This document shows, in pieces, positions 50,075-57,461 of a stretch of DNA of 64,000 bases (position 1 is the first letter of the stretch; the number at the start of each line of letters is the position of its first letter). Location: the NCBI RefSeq assembly GCF_900230225.1, contig NZ_OCNH01000001.1, positions 1,550,001 to 1,614,000 of the forward strand. Reading direction: 5' to 3'. Under the pieces are notes generated by a model. The model had not been told where the DNA came from and did no database searches. It saw nothing but the letters and a program-made list of their open reading frames with translations. The position numbers were made by a program, and so were the translations under genes. The stretch comes from Spirosoma fluviale (GTDB lineage Bacteria > Bacteroidota > Bacteroidia > Cytophagales > Spirosomataceae).

Positions 50075-50838
50075 CGGATGAGGTCTTTTACTTTGTAGGA
50101 AGTGGCTTTGAGTACAGATGCAGGAAACGGCTCCTGGCTGGCGATCTGGTTTTGCCAGAACAAAACGATGTTGCCGTTGATGGGTGATTCGCGGATGGTA
50201 TGGGAGAAATAGCTATTAAAGAAATAGCTTTCCCATGCGCTCATGAAGTTCTCCAGTGATGCGCTTCGCTTGATGCGAACGTTGACGCTACCCATACAAA
50301 CGGGGCCGTGTCCGTACACGTTGAAAAACGGTGCCTGGAACATGGGCGTGTCGGCGGTGGGCTTCTCGTCGGTGGGCAGGGCGAACAGGGTTAGTCCGGT
50401 TTTGCTGGCCTTCCAGATAAGGGCGGGAACATGTGCCTCTCCTGATGGAATGGTCAAACTTTCAACGAACAGCAGCTTTCGTGTGGTGGCTGGCGTGTAC
50501 CAGATGGCTTTCCCGGCATCGGGCGTAGGGTCGATGTAGAGAACGTTGGCGGGAAGCAATCCCGTTGGTTTGAGAAAGGCGGTCTTTTCCGAGTGGGCGT
50601 TATAGAGTGTTTTGGATAGGACGATGGCTTCGCGGTTGCTTAAGGGGTGTGCGTTGATCAGCTTGCGGCTTTTTTGGTCGATGTCGAAAGATTCCACATA
50701 CAGGGCTTGGCTCCAGGCATCGTTGCGGGTCTGAGTTGCCCGCATATGACGGTAGGTGACGAGCGCATTAGTTGGTACATACACATCGTTCAGTTCGTCG
50801 GTAATTTTATTGATCGTCTTCTTGGTTGTCGTCGTCAT
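50071..50838 (-). CDS. PRTRC system protein B (E2-like)
   Basis: The protein has 255 residues. The segment FFNVYGHGPVCMGSVNVRIK (about 171-190) matches the E2 ubiquitin-conjugating pattern, in which a late asparagine and G-x-V/I-C precede a hydrophobic run. Cys181 is the only cysteine of the protein and is the candidate catalytic residue. From memory PRTRC B belongs to a prokaryotic E2-like family; this is family knowledge, not shown here. N-terminal 100 residues carry VTYRHMRATQTRNDAWSQAL and LLPANVLYIDPTPDAGKAIW. The start overlaps the F gene by 32 bases; the stop overlaps the ThiF start. Confidence 0.78.
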   Translation of the reverse strand: MTTTTKKTINKITDELNDVYVPTNALVTYRHMRATQTRNDAWSQALYVESFDIDQKSRKLINAHPLSNREAIVLSKTLYNAHSEKTAFLKPTGLLPANVLYIDPTPDAGKAIWYTPATTRKLLFVESLTIPSGEAHVPALIWKASKTGLTLFALPTDEKPTADTPMFQAPFFNVYGHGPVCMGSVNVRIKRSASLENFMSAWESYFFNSYFSHTIRESPINGNIVLFWQNQIASQEPFPASVLKATSYKVKDLIR

Positions 50839-51775
50839 TGGTCAGAAAGTAAAGAAAGTCGTTGAGGATAGAAAGCAGGGTACAGTCGAAATTAATGTCT
50901 TTGGTCGTCGGTGGAGTCGGGCTGTCAAACAGGGCCGTACTTCGGGGTTCGTCAATGGCCGATGCGTTTGCGAACTCGCATTGGTTGAACGTCTGGATGG
51001 TCTGCTGAATAAATTCGTTGTCCTCCCAGATAAAGGTTAGATACTGGTCGATGGTGATAAGTCCCTCGAAATACTCGTCCTCGTCTATCTCGTCGCTAAA
51101 CTGGTGTCCGAGTGCCTGATTAATTTTGCGGTCGGGATAGCGAAGGTAAAGGGCATGAATTTTTCTGATCTCAGCCTTTAGCTTTTCTTCTCTGGGGGTC
51201 GCGGGTTGAAAGCGGTCAAGTCGGCGCGTCCATGCGTTCAGTTGTTTATTCCAGTCAAGCTGCCTTTTTATCCGGTTGCCCTGCTCTATGGCTGTTTTTA
51301 GTTCATCGGCCATTTCCTGCGGGGCATTCGGTTCCATTTCTTCCTCGTCCATTTCGTACAGATAGTGTTCCATCGACCAGTCGTATTGATGGGCCATCCA
51401 GCCGCTTTCGGTGAAGTAGTCGATACCGACGATTCGATACAGATAGGCATACGTTGAGGTCAGCAAATCAGCCAGTGCATACTTTCCAGCCTGTCGGAAG
51501 TCTTGGATCGGCTTTACCGGAATGTACCACAAGTGTAGGGCGGTGTCGTAGGTATGGGTCAGATAGAGTGATGCGCTGGTGTCGTCGGTTTCCACTACAT
51601 CAACCTGATAGTTACCGAGTGAGATTTTATCCAACTCGTCGGCAATGCGTTCCATTTGCCAATGAATGTTAAGCGGGTAGGGGAGGTCGGTGTCAACGTG
51701 CGGAAAGTCGTAGTAATCGCACAAATAGGAAAGGGACTTAAAAAAGTCCCTTTCCCGATTCTCCCGGTTCCGCAT
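50807..51775 (-). CDS. PRTRC system protein F
   Basis: The protein has 322 residues from ATG 51775. I prefer this to the frame start at 51934, because residues before it overlap the 59-residue upstream gene and look Arg-rich and frame-shifted (SDRRVSRAVEPTARRGQRQG). Helical regions DFFKSLSYLCDYYDFPHVDT and PIQDFRQAGKYALADLLTST lead to a very acidic segment (MDEEEMEPNAPQEMADELKT). From memory F is another E2-like PRTRC family; motif support is weak here. The C-terminal tail overlaps the B start. Confidence 0.6.
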   Translation of the reverse strand: MRNRENRERDFFKSLSYLCDYYDFPHVDTDLPYPLNIHWQMERIADELDKISLGNYQVDVVETDDTSASLYLTHTYDTALHLWYIPVKPIQDFRQAGKYALADLLTSTYAYLYRIVGIDYFTESGWMAHQYDWSMEHYLYEMDEEEMEPNAPQEMADELKTAIEQGNRIKRQLDWNKQLNAWTRRLDRFQPATPREEKLKAEIRKIHALYLRYPDRKINQALGHQFSDEIDEDEYFEGLITIDQYLTFIWEDNEFIQQTIQTFNQCEFANASAIDEPRSTALFDSPTPPTTKDINFDCTLLSILNDFLYFLTNDDDNQEDDQ

Positions 51776-51810
51776 AGCCTCTGGGCCTACCAACGGTTCG
51801 AACTGATGAT

Positions 51811-51990
51811 TTAGAAAATCATCGGCAACTCCTGTAGCGGTACGCTTCGCTTGCGGTTTGCCTTGACGTTGGCCGCGTCGGGCAGTCGGTTCAACTGCTC
51901 GTGAAACCCGGCGATCTGATACGATAGCTTCCATTGTTTGTCAGAATAATTGGGGTCTATTTGGCGGAGGGTGCGGGTCGCTGGCTTCAT
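51811..51990 (-). CDS. Small PRTRC-cassette protein (59 residues)
   Basis: From ATG 51990 to TAA 51811: MKPATRTLRQIDPNYSDKQW, QIAGFHEQLNRLPDAANVKA and SVPLQELPMIF look like genuine protein. It begins one base after the stop of protein C and overlaps any longer F start. Function unknown. Confidence 0.6.
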   Translation of the reverse strand: MKPATRTLRQIDPNYSDKQWKLSYQIAGFHEQLNRLPDAANVKANRKRSVPLQELPMIF

Positions 51991-51991
51991 G

Positions 51992-52210
51992 TTATCCTTT
52001 GGTGCCCAATGTCGTGGTAAATTTGTATTCCAGCTTGTCATTGTTCCAGTCCGGTCCCTGAATTTTGGCCGTTGTCAGGGCGGGGTAGGTGTTGGCGTAA
52101 AAATTAAGAACAGCTTCGGGGCTGAAGGATGGGTTGGGGTCGGTAAGTACAACATCCTGGCCGTTTTCTTTGAGCGTAAATGTGCGGGTGGCTTCGGTGG
52201 CGACTAACAT
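51992..52210 (-). CDS. PRTRC system protein C (ubiquitin-like candidate)
   Basis: The protein has 72 residues: ATRTFTLKENGQDVVLTDPN, PSFSPEAVLNFYANTYPALT, and an ending TLGTKG. The first half, with KENGQDVVLTDPNPSFSPEA, is typical of PRTRC C. The C-terminal residue is Gly72, as needed for E1 activation of a ubiquitin-like protein. From memory PRTRC C is assigned to a prokaryotic ubiquitin-like family. It lies between E and the small 59-residue gene, in the PRTRC order E-C-x-F-B-ThiF. Confidence 0.78.
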   Translation of the reverse strand: MLVATEATRTFTLKENGQDVVLTDPNPSFSPEAVLNFYANTYPALTTAKIQGPDWNNDKLEYKFTTTLGTKG

Positions 52211-52254
52211 AGGTATTGTGCGTTTTACAGGTTTACAGATTGATTAAATGAAGA

Positions 52255-52791
52255 TTAGGCGAACAGGGAAATAGTGCCTCCGTTCAGTTGTTCTACGAGT
52301 TCATCCCGGCGATTGCGGATGGTTTCGGCTTGCTCCGGGTGCTTCTCTGCGTCAGGCAGGGCGGCAATGGCTTCGCGGTACTTTTTCTTCCCGGCAAGGT
52401 CTTCTACTTTGGTCATGGCGGCTTCGTATGCCTTCTGTTCGGCTGACTTGCCTTTTTCGGCCTCCTCTCTTTCCTTCTTGACTTTCTCAGCTTTGGCCTT
52501 CTCTGCCGCAGAATTGGCATTGGCTTTCTCAACTGATTTCAGGTGAGCTTCCATGTTGACCTGTAGCCCCGAAACCTTCTGCATGGGGGCAGTAATGTGG
52601 TCAAAGAAACCTTCGTCCAAATCGGTGGGCGTTCCCCGAAGTAGGAGCGGAGCAATAGCACTAGCGGCTTTGTCTCCATTGGCCGCATTATCCAGTAACA
52701 GACTTACGCTAAGTTCTCCTTTGACGTTGGTGATGACCATTTTCAGGTTTCCGACTAAGTTGAGGTCTGCGAGTTGAGTGAAAAAATCCAT
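52255..52791 (-). CDS. PRTRC system protein E, C-terminus with LF motif
   Basis: The protein has 178 residues. N-terminal beta-rich domain MDFFTQLADLNLVGNLKMVI, LSVSLLLDNAANGDKAASAI, then GTPTDLDEGFFDHITAPMQK, an alanine/lysine/glutamate-rich coiled coil (about 100-150, KAEKVKKEREEAEKGKSAEQ) and a helical end (EQAETIRNRRDELVEQLNGG). It ends GTISLFA, near the QL[SD]LF sliding-clamp motif. Its leader region (52824-52865) carries the repeated terminator cassette. Confidence 0.65.
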   Translation of the reverse strand: MDFFTQLADLNLVGNLKMVITNVKGELSVSLLLDNAANGDKAASAIAPLLLRGTPTDLDEGFFDHITAPMQKVSGLQVNMEAHLKSVEKANANSAAEKAKAEKVKKEREEAEKGKSAEQKAYEAAMTKVEDLAGKKKYREAIAALPDAEKHPEQAETIRNRRDELVEQLNGGTISLFA

Positions 52792-52823
52792 TGGTATATT
52801 TGATTTGAGGGTAAATCAATTAG

Positions 52824-52865
52824 TTTGTACTGCCAAAAGCCCATACCAACGAATCGGTACGGGCT
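52824..52865 (-). terminator. Repeated terminator/leader cassette, copy 1
   Basis: Stem AGCCCATACC / GGTACGGGCT (52838-52847 and 52856-52865; one mismatch) after the 52873 gene stop, followed on the minus strand by TTTTGGCAGTACAAAC. Copies at 53936, 56126 and 57402 are almost identical. Confidence 0.75.
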
Positions 52866-52872
52866 GGCTTAG

Positions 52873-53160
52873 TTAGATAAATCGGAATCCTCCGGTGGGT
52901 AGCTTTTGCAGGGGGCTGTAGCTGTCGCCGTTGAGGATGAGTACATCGGCGAATAGCTTGTTTCGGGGTTCGTTCTGGTCGGTGTGCTGGCGAATCAGTC
53001 CACCGAGATAGTCAAGTCTGAATACTTCCCATGTCTGTACGTAAAAGCCGTACATATTCAGGGCATCAACAATCAGGCTTTCGCGTTTGGGCTTGTTCTC
53101 GTCCAATACGCGCAGGGGGCCTCCATAGATAGGGTTGTAGTCGGTCGTGTTGCGTAGCAT
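52873..53160 (-). CDS. Hypothetical protein of the mobile element, 95 residues
   Basis: MLRNTTDYNPIYGGPLRVLD, VDALNMYGFYVQTWEVFRLD and LLFADVLILNGDSYSPLQKL-like blocks suggest a small alpha/beta fold. The ATG shares its A with the TAA of the upstream gene (TAATG). Unknown function. Confidence 0.6.
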   Translation of the reverse strand: MLRNTTDYNPIYGGPLRVLDENKPKRESLIVDALNMYGFYVQTWEVFRLDYLGGLIRQHTDQNEPRNKLFADVLILNGDSYSPLQKLPTGGFRFI

Positions 53161-53507
53161 TAGCAGAACAGGCTTAATTGGTTGATGGATGCGCTGTAGT
53201 TTCGAATAGCCAGATTCAGCGTCCGGTATTCGGCTGAATTTTCATCGTTGGGCCGTTGGCCTTCGCTTGCCGTTCGCTTCTCGATGTGAGCTAATGCCTG
53301 ACGGATGGCTTCGTCTTTGGAGGGGTATAGGCTTCTGCCGTTAGGGTTGGCAGAGCAGCCACTACCGGAATGATGGGTGGTCAGGTCGTACCCATACGCC
53401 CAATATCCGGAAGTAGCGTTTTGCGCTAACCGAATCTCGGCATGGGTATCTAATGGAGTGCGGTCTTTATGGAATACCACAATTATTTCTTTCTTATACT
53501 GGTTCAT
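53160..53507 (-). CDS. Hypothetical protein with C-terminal QLSLF, paralogue of the 48473 gene
   Basis: The protein has 115 residues from Met 53507. It ends ASINQLSLFC, with an exact QLSLF sliding-clamp-binding pentapeptide one residue from the C-terminus. Overall plan as in the 48473-48814 protein (EIIVVFHKDRTPLDTHAEIR, GYDLTTHHSGSGCSANPNGR). It may tether an activity to the beta clamp; this is inference from the motif. Confidence 0.6.
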   Translation of the reverse strand: MNQYKKEIIVVFHKDRTPLDTHAEIRLAQNATSGYWAYGYDLTTHHSGSGCSANPNGRSLYPSKDEAIRQALAHIEKRTASEGQRPNDENSAEYRTLNLAIRNYSASINQLSLFC

Positions 53508-53508
53508 G

Positions 53509-53718
53509 TTAGCGAGTTGGATTTTGATAAAAAATGGCGGTGCCGATAGCGTCACTATAATTGCTTTTTATACGTACTGATATCTTGTCTCCCCCTAAAT
53601 GATTGGGGGAATACTCCATTATATGAAACTCCAGTGTGGAGGATAGCGAAGTATCGTGTTTGCGTTGGGCTTTTGCCTGACGTACAATTTTTTCGAGTTG
53701 CTGAATCGTGATGTCCAT
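53509..53718 (-). CDS. Hypothetical small protein of the mobile element
   Basis: 69 residues from ATG 53718: MDITIQQLEKIVRQAKAQRK, HIMEYSPNHLGGDKISVRIK. Charged, probably soluble; the frame to 53841 overlaps the upstream gene and is unlikely. Unknown function. Confidence 0.5.
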   Translation of the reverse strand: MDITIQQLEKIVRQAKAQRKHDTSLSSTLEFHIMEYSPNHLGGDKISVRIKSNYSDAIGTAIFYQNPTR

Positions 53719-53719
53719 G

Positions 53720-53926
53720 TTAGATGTTGCGATAGCGGCTAACCTGAGAAACCAAATGCTGAACAGTGCCAAATGCGGCAATACGGGGTGCGTTGACGGT
53801 AGCGATACCGTTCTTGTAGGCCCAGACCGCCAAACAGGCATCTGAACGGTTTGCGCTGGCGATGCGCTGAATTGTCACCACTAGATTAGGGTAACGCGTA
53901 ACTACCTCGGTAATAGACGATTTCAT
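53720..53926 (-). CDS. Hypothetical small protein of the mobile element
   Basis: 68 residues: MKSSITEVVTRYPNLVVTIQ, RIASANRSDACLAVWAYKNG. It follows the repeated leader cassette at 53936-53988. Unknown function. Confidence 0.55.
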   Translation of the reverse strand: MKSSITEVVTRYPNLVVTIQRIASANRSDACLAVWAYKNGIATVNAPRIAAFGTVQHLVSQVSRYRNI

Positions 53927-53935
53927 TCTGTTCTG

Positions 53936-53988
53936 TTTTTATATGGTTTGTACTGCCAAAAGCCCGTACCAACGAATCAGTACGGGCT
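53936..53988 (-). terminator. Repeated terminator/leader cassette, copy 2
   Basis: Stem AGCCCGTAC / GTACGGGCT (53961-53969 and 53980-53988), then on the minus strand TTTTGGCAGTACAAAC, CATATAAAAACAG and the start codon of the 53926 gene. Near-identical to copies 1, 3 and 4. Confidence 0.8.
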
Positions 53989-54013
53989 AACGGGCATGGG
54001 TATAGGTAAGGTC

Positions 54014-54625
54014 TTAGGCTTCCTCTGGAATGGCCCATTGGGCGAGTTGGGCTTCGAGTTGTGCTTTTTGGGTGGCTTCCCGTTCGGCTACGGCTTGGGG
54101 TGCGTAACTGCCAATCTTGAACAGCCAGTCTGCCACGTGTTTGGCGTTGTCGGTAAGTTGGCGTTGCCATAAGCCTACTGAGGGTGCCCATTTGAAGCCG
54201 TTTTCCTTTAGTAGCCGAATCATCTTTGGCTCTGGCTTCTGGTTAAAATCAACTTGTAATCGTTCGTCGGTGTAGTTGTAGATAACCTTCCCTCCATCGA
54301 AGTCGATTTCCTTATCTTCTCCGTCTGCAGCTTGGGCTTCGGCCACCCGTTTGGTGAGTTCTTCGATTCGCTTTTTGGTGTTGCGAATCGTGGCTCCGTT
54401 GTTAGTGATTTCCCAACTAGGATGAGGTTGTTTGTTGTAGTCCTCCTTATAGGTTTCAATCTTTCGGATTTGGTCGCTGTCAAGTCCGGCTTGGATTAAA
54501 GCCCTGCTGTCCTTCCCTGCCTTAATCCATTTTTTATAGGTCGTATTTGTTGCCTTCATTCGTGCCTGTAAGGCTTCTAGGTTCTGTAACTTGGCTTCCT
54601 GTGACTTGATTTCTAAAGTTGACAT
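54014..54625 (-). CDS. Mobile-element protein with coiled coil and GFKW motif
   Basis: The protein has 203 residues from Met 54625 (MSTLEIKSQEAKLQNLEALQ). A coiled-coil N half is followed by a conserved block: IDFDGGKVIYNYTDERLQVD, then MIRLLKENGFKWAPSVGLWQ and RQLTDNAKHVADWL. The GFKWxPSxxxWQRxLT pattern is shared with DUF3560-like and other plasmid/phage proteins. Function unproven. Confidence 0.65.
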   Translation of the reverse strand: MSTLEIKSQEAKLQNLEALQARMKATNTTYKKWIKAGKDSRALIQAGLDSDQIRKIETYKEDYNKQPHPSWEITNNGATIRNTKKRIEELTKRVAEAQAADGEDKEIDFDGGKVIYNYTDERLQVDFNQKPEPKMIRLLKENGFKWAPSVGLWQRQLTDNAKHVADWLFKIGSYAPQAVAEREATQKAQLEAQLAQWAIPEEA

Positions 54626-54783
54626 AATCTGTTTGGTTATGAGGGGAGAAAAGGATAAACTCATTATAGTAGGACGCATCAGGCATTTGTAAATGCCGTA
54701 ATCAGCAAGGGAATGGCTACAAACAGGATGCGCCAAACAAAAATCTTCTGTGCTGGCTTTGTGGGTTTATTTGATCTTGTTGA

Positions 54784-55023
54784 TTATGATCGGAAAGAAT
54801 TGATGTGGGAAAACTTGGTTCTGCGTCCGTTTCGGATGGCTCTCCGTTGATGGCGTTCGGCCAGTAGCCGTTCTGCGATGTAGTCAAGAACAATAATCAG
54901 GCAAAGCAGGAGCAGACCGCCTACGAAGATGTAGTTACCCGCACTGCGGTGCTGGTCGTGAATTTGATTGGAGCCGTAAATGGCGGTGGCAAAAGATGCC
55001 AGAAAGCAAAACGCGTGAGTCAT
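54784..55023 (-). CDS. Small membrane protein, 79 residues
   Basis: Two hydrophobic segments (FCFLASFATAIYGSNQ and YIFVGGLLLLCLIIVLDYI) and a basic C-terminal tail (RLLAERHQRRAIRNGRRTK). Unknown function. A palindrome GGCATTT-GT-AAATGCC lies downstream at 54682-54697. Confidence 0.5.
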   Translation of the reverse strand: MTHAFCFLASFATAIYGSNQIHDQHRSAGNYIFVGGLLLLCLIIVLDYIAERLLAERHQRRAIRNGRRTKFSHINSFRS

Positions 55024-55034
55024 ACGAGTTGAGG

Positions 55035-55298
55035 CTATTGGAAAGATTCTAAGAATCGAATCCGGTACATGAGGTTGCAGACAGCGTATAGGTCAATCTT
55101 CCGTGTGTCGCATACATCAAAAGCCTGTTCCATCAGGCTATCGCGCAAACTGGCTTCCTCTGGGGTGTAGGTAGCATTCTTTTCTTTGTCGATGTAGTCC
55201 TCGAATGGGTCGTCGGGGTGAAAACATACCCGCTCTACATCATATAAATGGCCGATGAACTGTAGAACATCGGCCATTGTCAATATCTGCTCTGGCAT
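55035..55298 (-). CDS. Hypothetical acidic protein, 87 residues
   Basis: MPEQILTMADVLQFIGHLYD, DPFEDYIDKEKNATYTPEEA; negatively charged, helical. Unknown function; possible DNA mimic or adaptor, without evidence. Confidence 0.5.
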   Translation of the reverse strand: MPEQILTMADVLQFIGHLYDVERVCFHPDDPFEDYIDKEKNATYTPEEASLRDSLMEQAFDVCDTRKIDLYAVCNLMYRIRFLESFQ

Positions 55299-55303
55299 GG
55301 CTT

Positions 55304-55510
55304 CTAGTGGATATATCCGAGTAGGGTACCGTCACAGCTACATTCTCCGATGTATTCCAGCTTACCGACATTGTAGTGGAAGTCGGTGGTGAGGGTGTCA
55401 ATTACGTTGTTGTTATAGCGAACGATAACCTGCCGTTTGGGGCGTTTCTGGCTTACTTTATGGGTCTGACAGGAAACCATGAGCAATACGAGCGTGAGTA
55501 GATTCTTCAT
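55304..55510 (-). CDS. Small lipoprotein, 68 residues
   Basis: Signal with lipobox LMVSC (Cys14), then basic RPKRQVIVRYNNNVIDTLTT and ECSCDGTLLGYIH with two further cysteines. Exported lipoproteins in phage elements can be superinfection-exclusion factors; here that is only a possibility. Confidence 0.55.
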   Translation of the reverse strand: MKNLLTLVLLMVSCQTHKVSQKRPKRQVIVRYNNNVIDTLTTDFHYNVGKLEYIGECSCDGTLLGYIH

Positions 55511-55529
55511 GTTTTATATGGTAAGAAAA

Positions 55530-55551
55530 AGCCCCGGACGATGCCGGGGCT
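55530..55551 (-). terminator. Rho-independent terminator after the 55560 gene
   Basis: Perfect 8-bp stem AGCCCCGG / CCGGGGCT with a 6-base loop; on the minus strand TTTTTC follows, then CTTACCATATAAAACATG leading into the 55510 gene. Confidence 0.8.
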
Positions 55552-55559
55552 ATGGGTGG

Positions 55560-56114
55560 TTAGTCAATGATCGCGTTGCAAAACTGTTCCCGGAACTCCT
55601 TATAGGCAGTCAGCCAAGCAGTGAGTTCATACCCTACCGCAAAGCCGCGTCCACTGTCTAATATATCTTCGTGCTGGCGGTCGAACTTAACGTGTGGGGC
55701 TAATTCCTGCATGGCTCCTGTGATTTGCTCTATGGTATCAAAAAACAGCACTTCGGTATGGCTTACCCAAGGTTTGGGGAACATATGGGTTGGCGTAAAC
55801 AGAAAGGGGATGTCTCTTTTGTCCATGTATTTTTCCAGGATCGGGAAGATTACCTTCCGGTTTATCGGCTCGGTAATGTCTTCGTAGAGTTGATTGGAGC
55901 GTTTTACCATCTCCTTACTGTAGGAGCGCAAATGCTGCGTTTGTTTGGCTAATTCCTGAAGCTTCGGGTGTTGGTCTTTGAACTCTGAAATACCCAACAT
56001 TTGCTGAATGTAGTCGGTGGTGTTGGCCGCGCAAATGTCCTCGTTCATGCGGATGTAGCCGGGCCGTGTCTTACCAATCTCAATGACTGCTGAGGTCAAT
56101 TCTGTGCGATTCAT
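55560..56114 (-). CDS. Hypothetical protein of the mobile element
   Basis: 184 residues, soluble, with helical regions LTSAVIEIGKTRPGYIRMNE, HLRSYSKEMVKRSNQLYEDI and the block VLFFDTIEQITGAMQELAPH. No family recognised. Leader cassette copy 3 lies directly upstream. Confidence 0.6.
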   Translation of the reverse strand: MNRTELTSAVIEIGKTRPGYIRMNEDICAANTTDYIQQMLGISEFKDQHPKLQELAKQTQHLRSYSKEMVKRSNQLYEDITEPINRKVIFPILEKYMDKRDIPFLFTPTHMFPKPWVSHTEVLFFDTIEQITGAMQELAPHVKFDRQHEDILDSGRGFAVGYELTAWLTAYKEFREQFCNAIID

Positions 56115-56125
56115 ATTGTGCTATG

Positions 56126-56178
56126 TTTCTATATGGTTTGTACTGCCAAAAGCCCGTACCAACGAATCGGTACGGGCT
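56126..56178 (-). terminator. Repeated terminator/leader cassette, copy 3
   Basis: Perfect 10-bp stem AGCCCGTACC / GGTACGGGCT (56151-56160 and 56169-56178), then on the minus strand TTTTGGCAGTACAAACC and ATATAGAAACATAGC before the 56114 start codon. Confidence 0.85.
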
Positions 56179-56184
56179 GGCTGT

Positions 56185-57390
56185 CTATTCATCAATGGCG
56201 TTGTTAAACAGAATAGCGGAAACTTGGGGCTTATCCAGCTTGATAGCTCGTTCCACTACCTTCCGACCTTCTTTGTAGTCGCGGTCGTCGTACTGTGTTT
56301 CTGCGTAGTAATCAAGAACAACCGCTGTTGTTCCTGATAGAATATACCTTGCATCACCTGACCAAATGGTATCGTCATACCTTACTTCGTATGCATCGGT
56401 GCTGAGTACAGTTGTTGCTCCCCCTCCGCCCAAAATGGCTAGTATGGTTGTTGGTTCGTCGGTCTGTGCTTCCTGCTGTTGGGTTACCCAGTTCTCAAAC
56501 TTTGAGAACCATTCGTAGATATTATATTCCCCGACTATCATCCCGTTTGATACGGCTATGTCAAAGGGGCCGTAAACACCATTGAATTGCATAGTGATAC
56601 AATGACGGGTGTTCTCTGTCGTCTTGTAATGCGTGTAAACTGAACCTGCCAATGTGGTTAGGTTCGTGGCTACTAGCTTTGCATATGTATAGAAGTGTTC
56701 GCTATCGTTAAGGTAACTTTCTATTATCTCTCCTGCCAATTCGTTGAGGCTAACGGGTTGTTCTGTCGGCTCGTCTACCCAATAGGCGATATGGAAGTCT
56801 GCAAATGCCTTTTCGCTGTCGAATAGCTTACTGTTGTTAGGGATATGAACGGAAAACTGTTTTATGTCCTTGTTGCCTGTTCCATCGAAGAAAATTTTAA
56901 GCTCGTTTGTCTTTGGAATGTATTTCCAGCTATCAAACATGATGGTGTTCTCGTTATCGCCTATAGATATGTTGTGAAATGCATCAGCCAGTGCATAAGC
57001 GAACTTATCAAATGCGGTATACTGTGCGGTCGCTGATTCGATAATGTCTTCGTTGGCCATAAATAAGGCGGGTGCTATGTCGATACCCCTCACATATTTA
57101 TGGAAGTCGGCGTATACCTGCCGATAATTGAACGGCTTATCTTCATCATCAATCAGGAAGGTAAACGCACATTTGTAGTCAGATGAATTGACAAATGTTA
57201 GGGCTACTGTGTTTGTGCCGCCAAGATTGGTTGTCCAATTACCCAAGAACATAGCTGAATGGTCTTGGTTGAGGAGTTGGGTCAGGTGCGCTTTCATCTG
57301 GTCAATGAAGGGCTGAGTAACTGCGTTTAATTCTTCGTTGAACGACTTAACTAATTGGTGATTCGTGAAAAAATACGCTGTTGGATTCAT
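56185..57390 (-). CDS. Hypothetical protein of the mobile element (401 residues)
   Basis: From Met 57390 (MNPTAYFFTNHQLVKSFNEE); the upstream in-frame extension is a translation of the leader cassette. Repeated blocks suggest two related halves: FTFLIDDEDKPFNYRQVYAD and TYAKLVATNLTTLAGSVYTH, plus a C-terminal KVVERAIKLDKPQVSAILFN. Low complexity in Asn/Thr/Asp. Unknown function; largest protein of the minus-strand operon. Confidence 0.6.
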   Translation of the reverse strand: MNPTAYFFTNHQLVKSFNEELNAVTQPFIDQMKAHLTQLLNQDHSAMFLGNWTTNLGGTNTVALTFVNSSDYKCAFTFLIDDEDKPFNYRQVYADFHKYVRGIDIAPALFMANEDIIESATAQYTAFDKFAYALADAFHNISIGDNENTIMFDSWKYIPKTNELKIFFDGTGNKDIKQFSVHIPNNSKLFDSEKAFADFHIAYWVDEPTEQPVSLNELAGEIIESYLNDSEHFYTYAKLVATNLTTLAGSVYTHYKTTENTRHCITMQFNGVYGPFDIAVSNGMIVGEYNIYEWFSKFENWVTQQQEAQTDEPTTILAILGGGGATTVLSTDAYEVRYDDTIWSGDARYILSGTTAVVLDYYAETQYDDRDYKEGRKVVERAIKLDKPQVSAILFNNAIDE

Positions 57391-57401
57391 TGTCTTGTCT
57401 G

Positions 57402-57454
57402 TTTTTATATGGTTTGTACTGCCAAAAGCCCGTACCGATTCATTGGTACGGGCT
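57402..57454 (-). terminator. Repeated terminator/leader cassette, copy 4
   Basis: Perfect 10-bp stem AGCCCGTACC / GGTACGGGCT (57427-57436 and 57445-57454) with loop GATTCATT, then on the minus strand TTTTGGCAGTACAAACC and ATATAAAAACAGACAAGAC before the 57390 start. Confidence 0.85.
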
Positions 57455-57461
57455 GGCTTCA

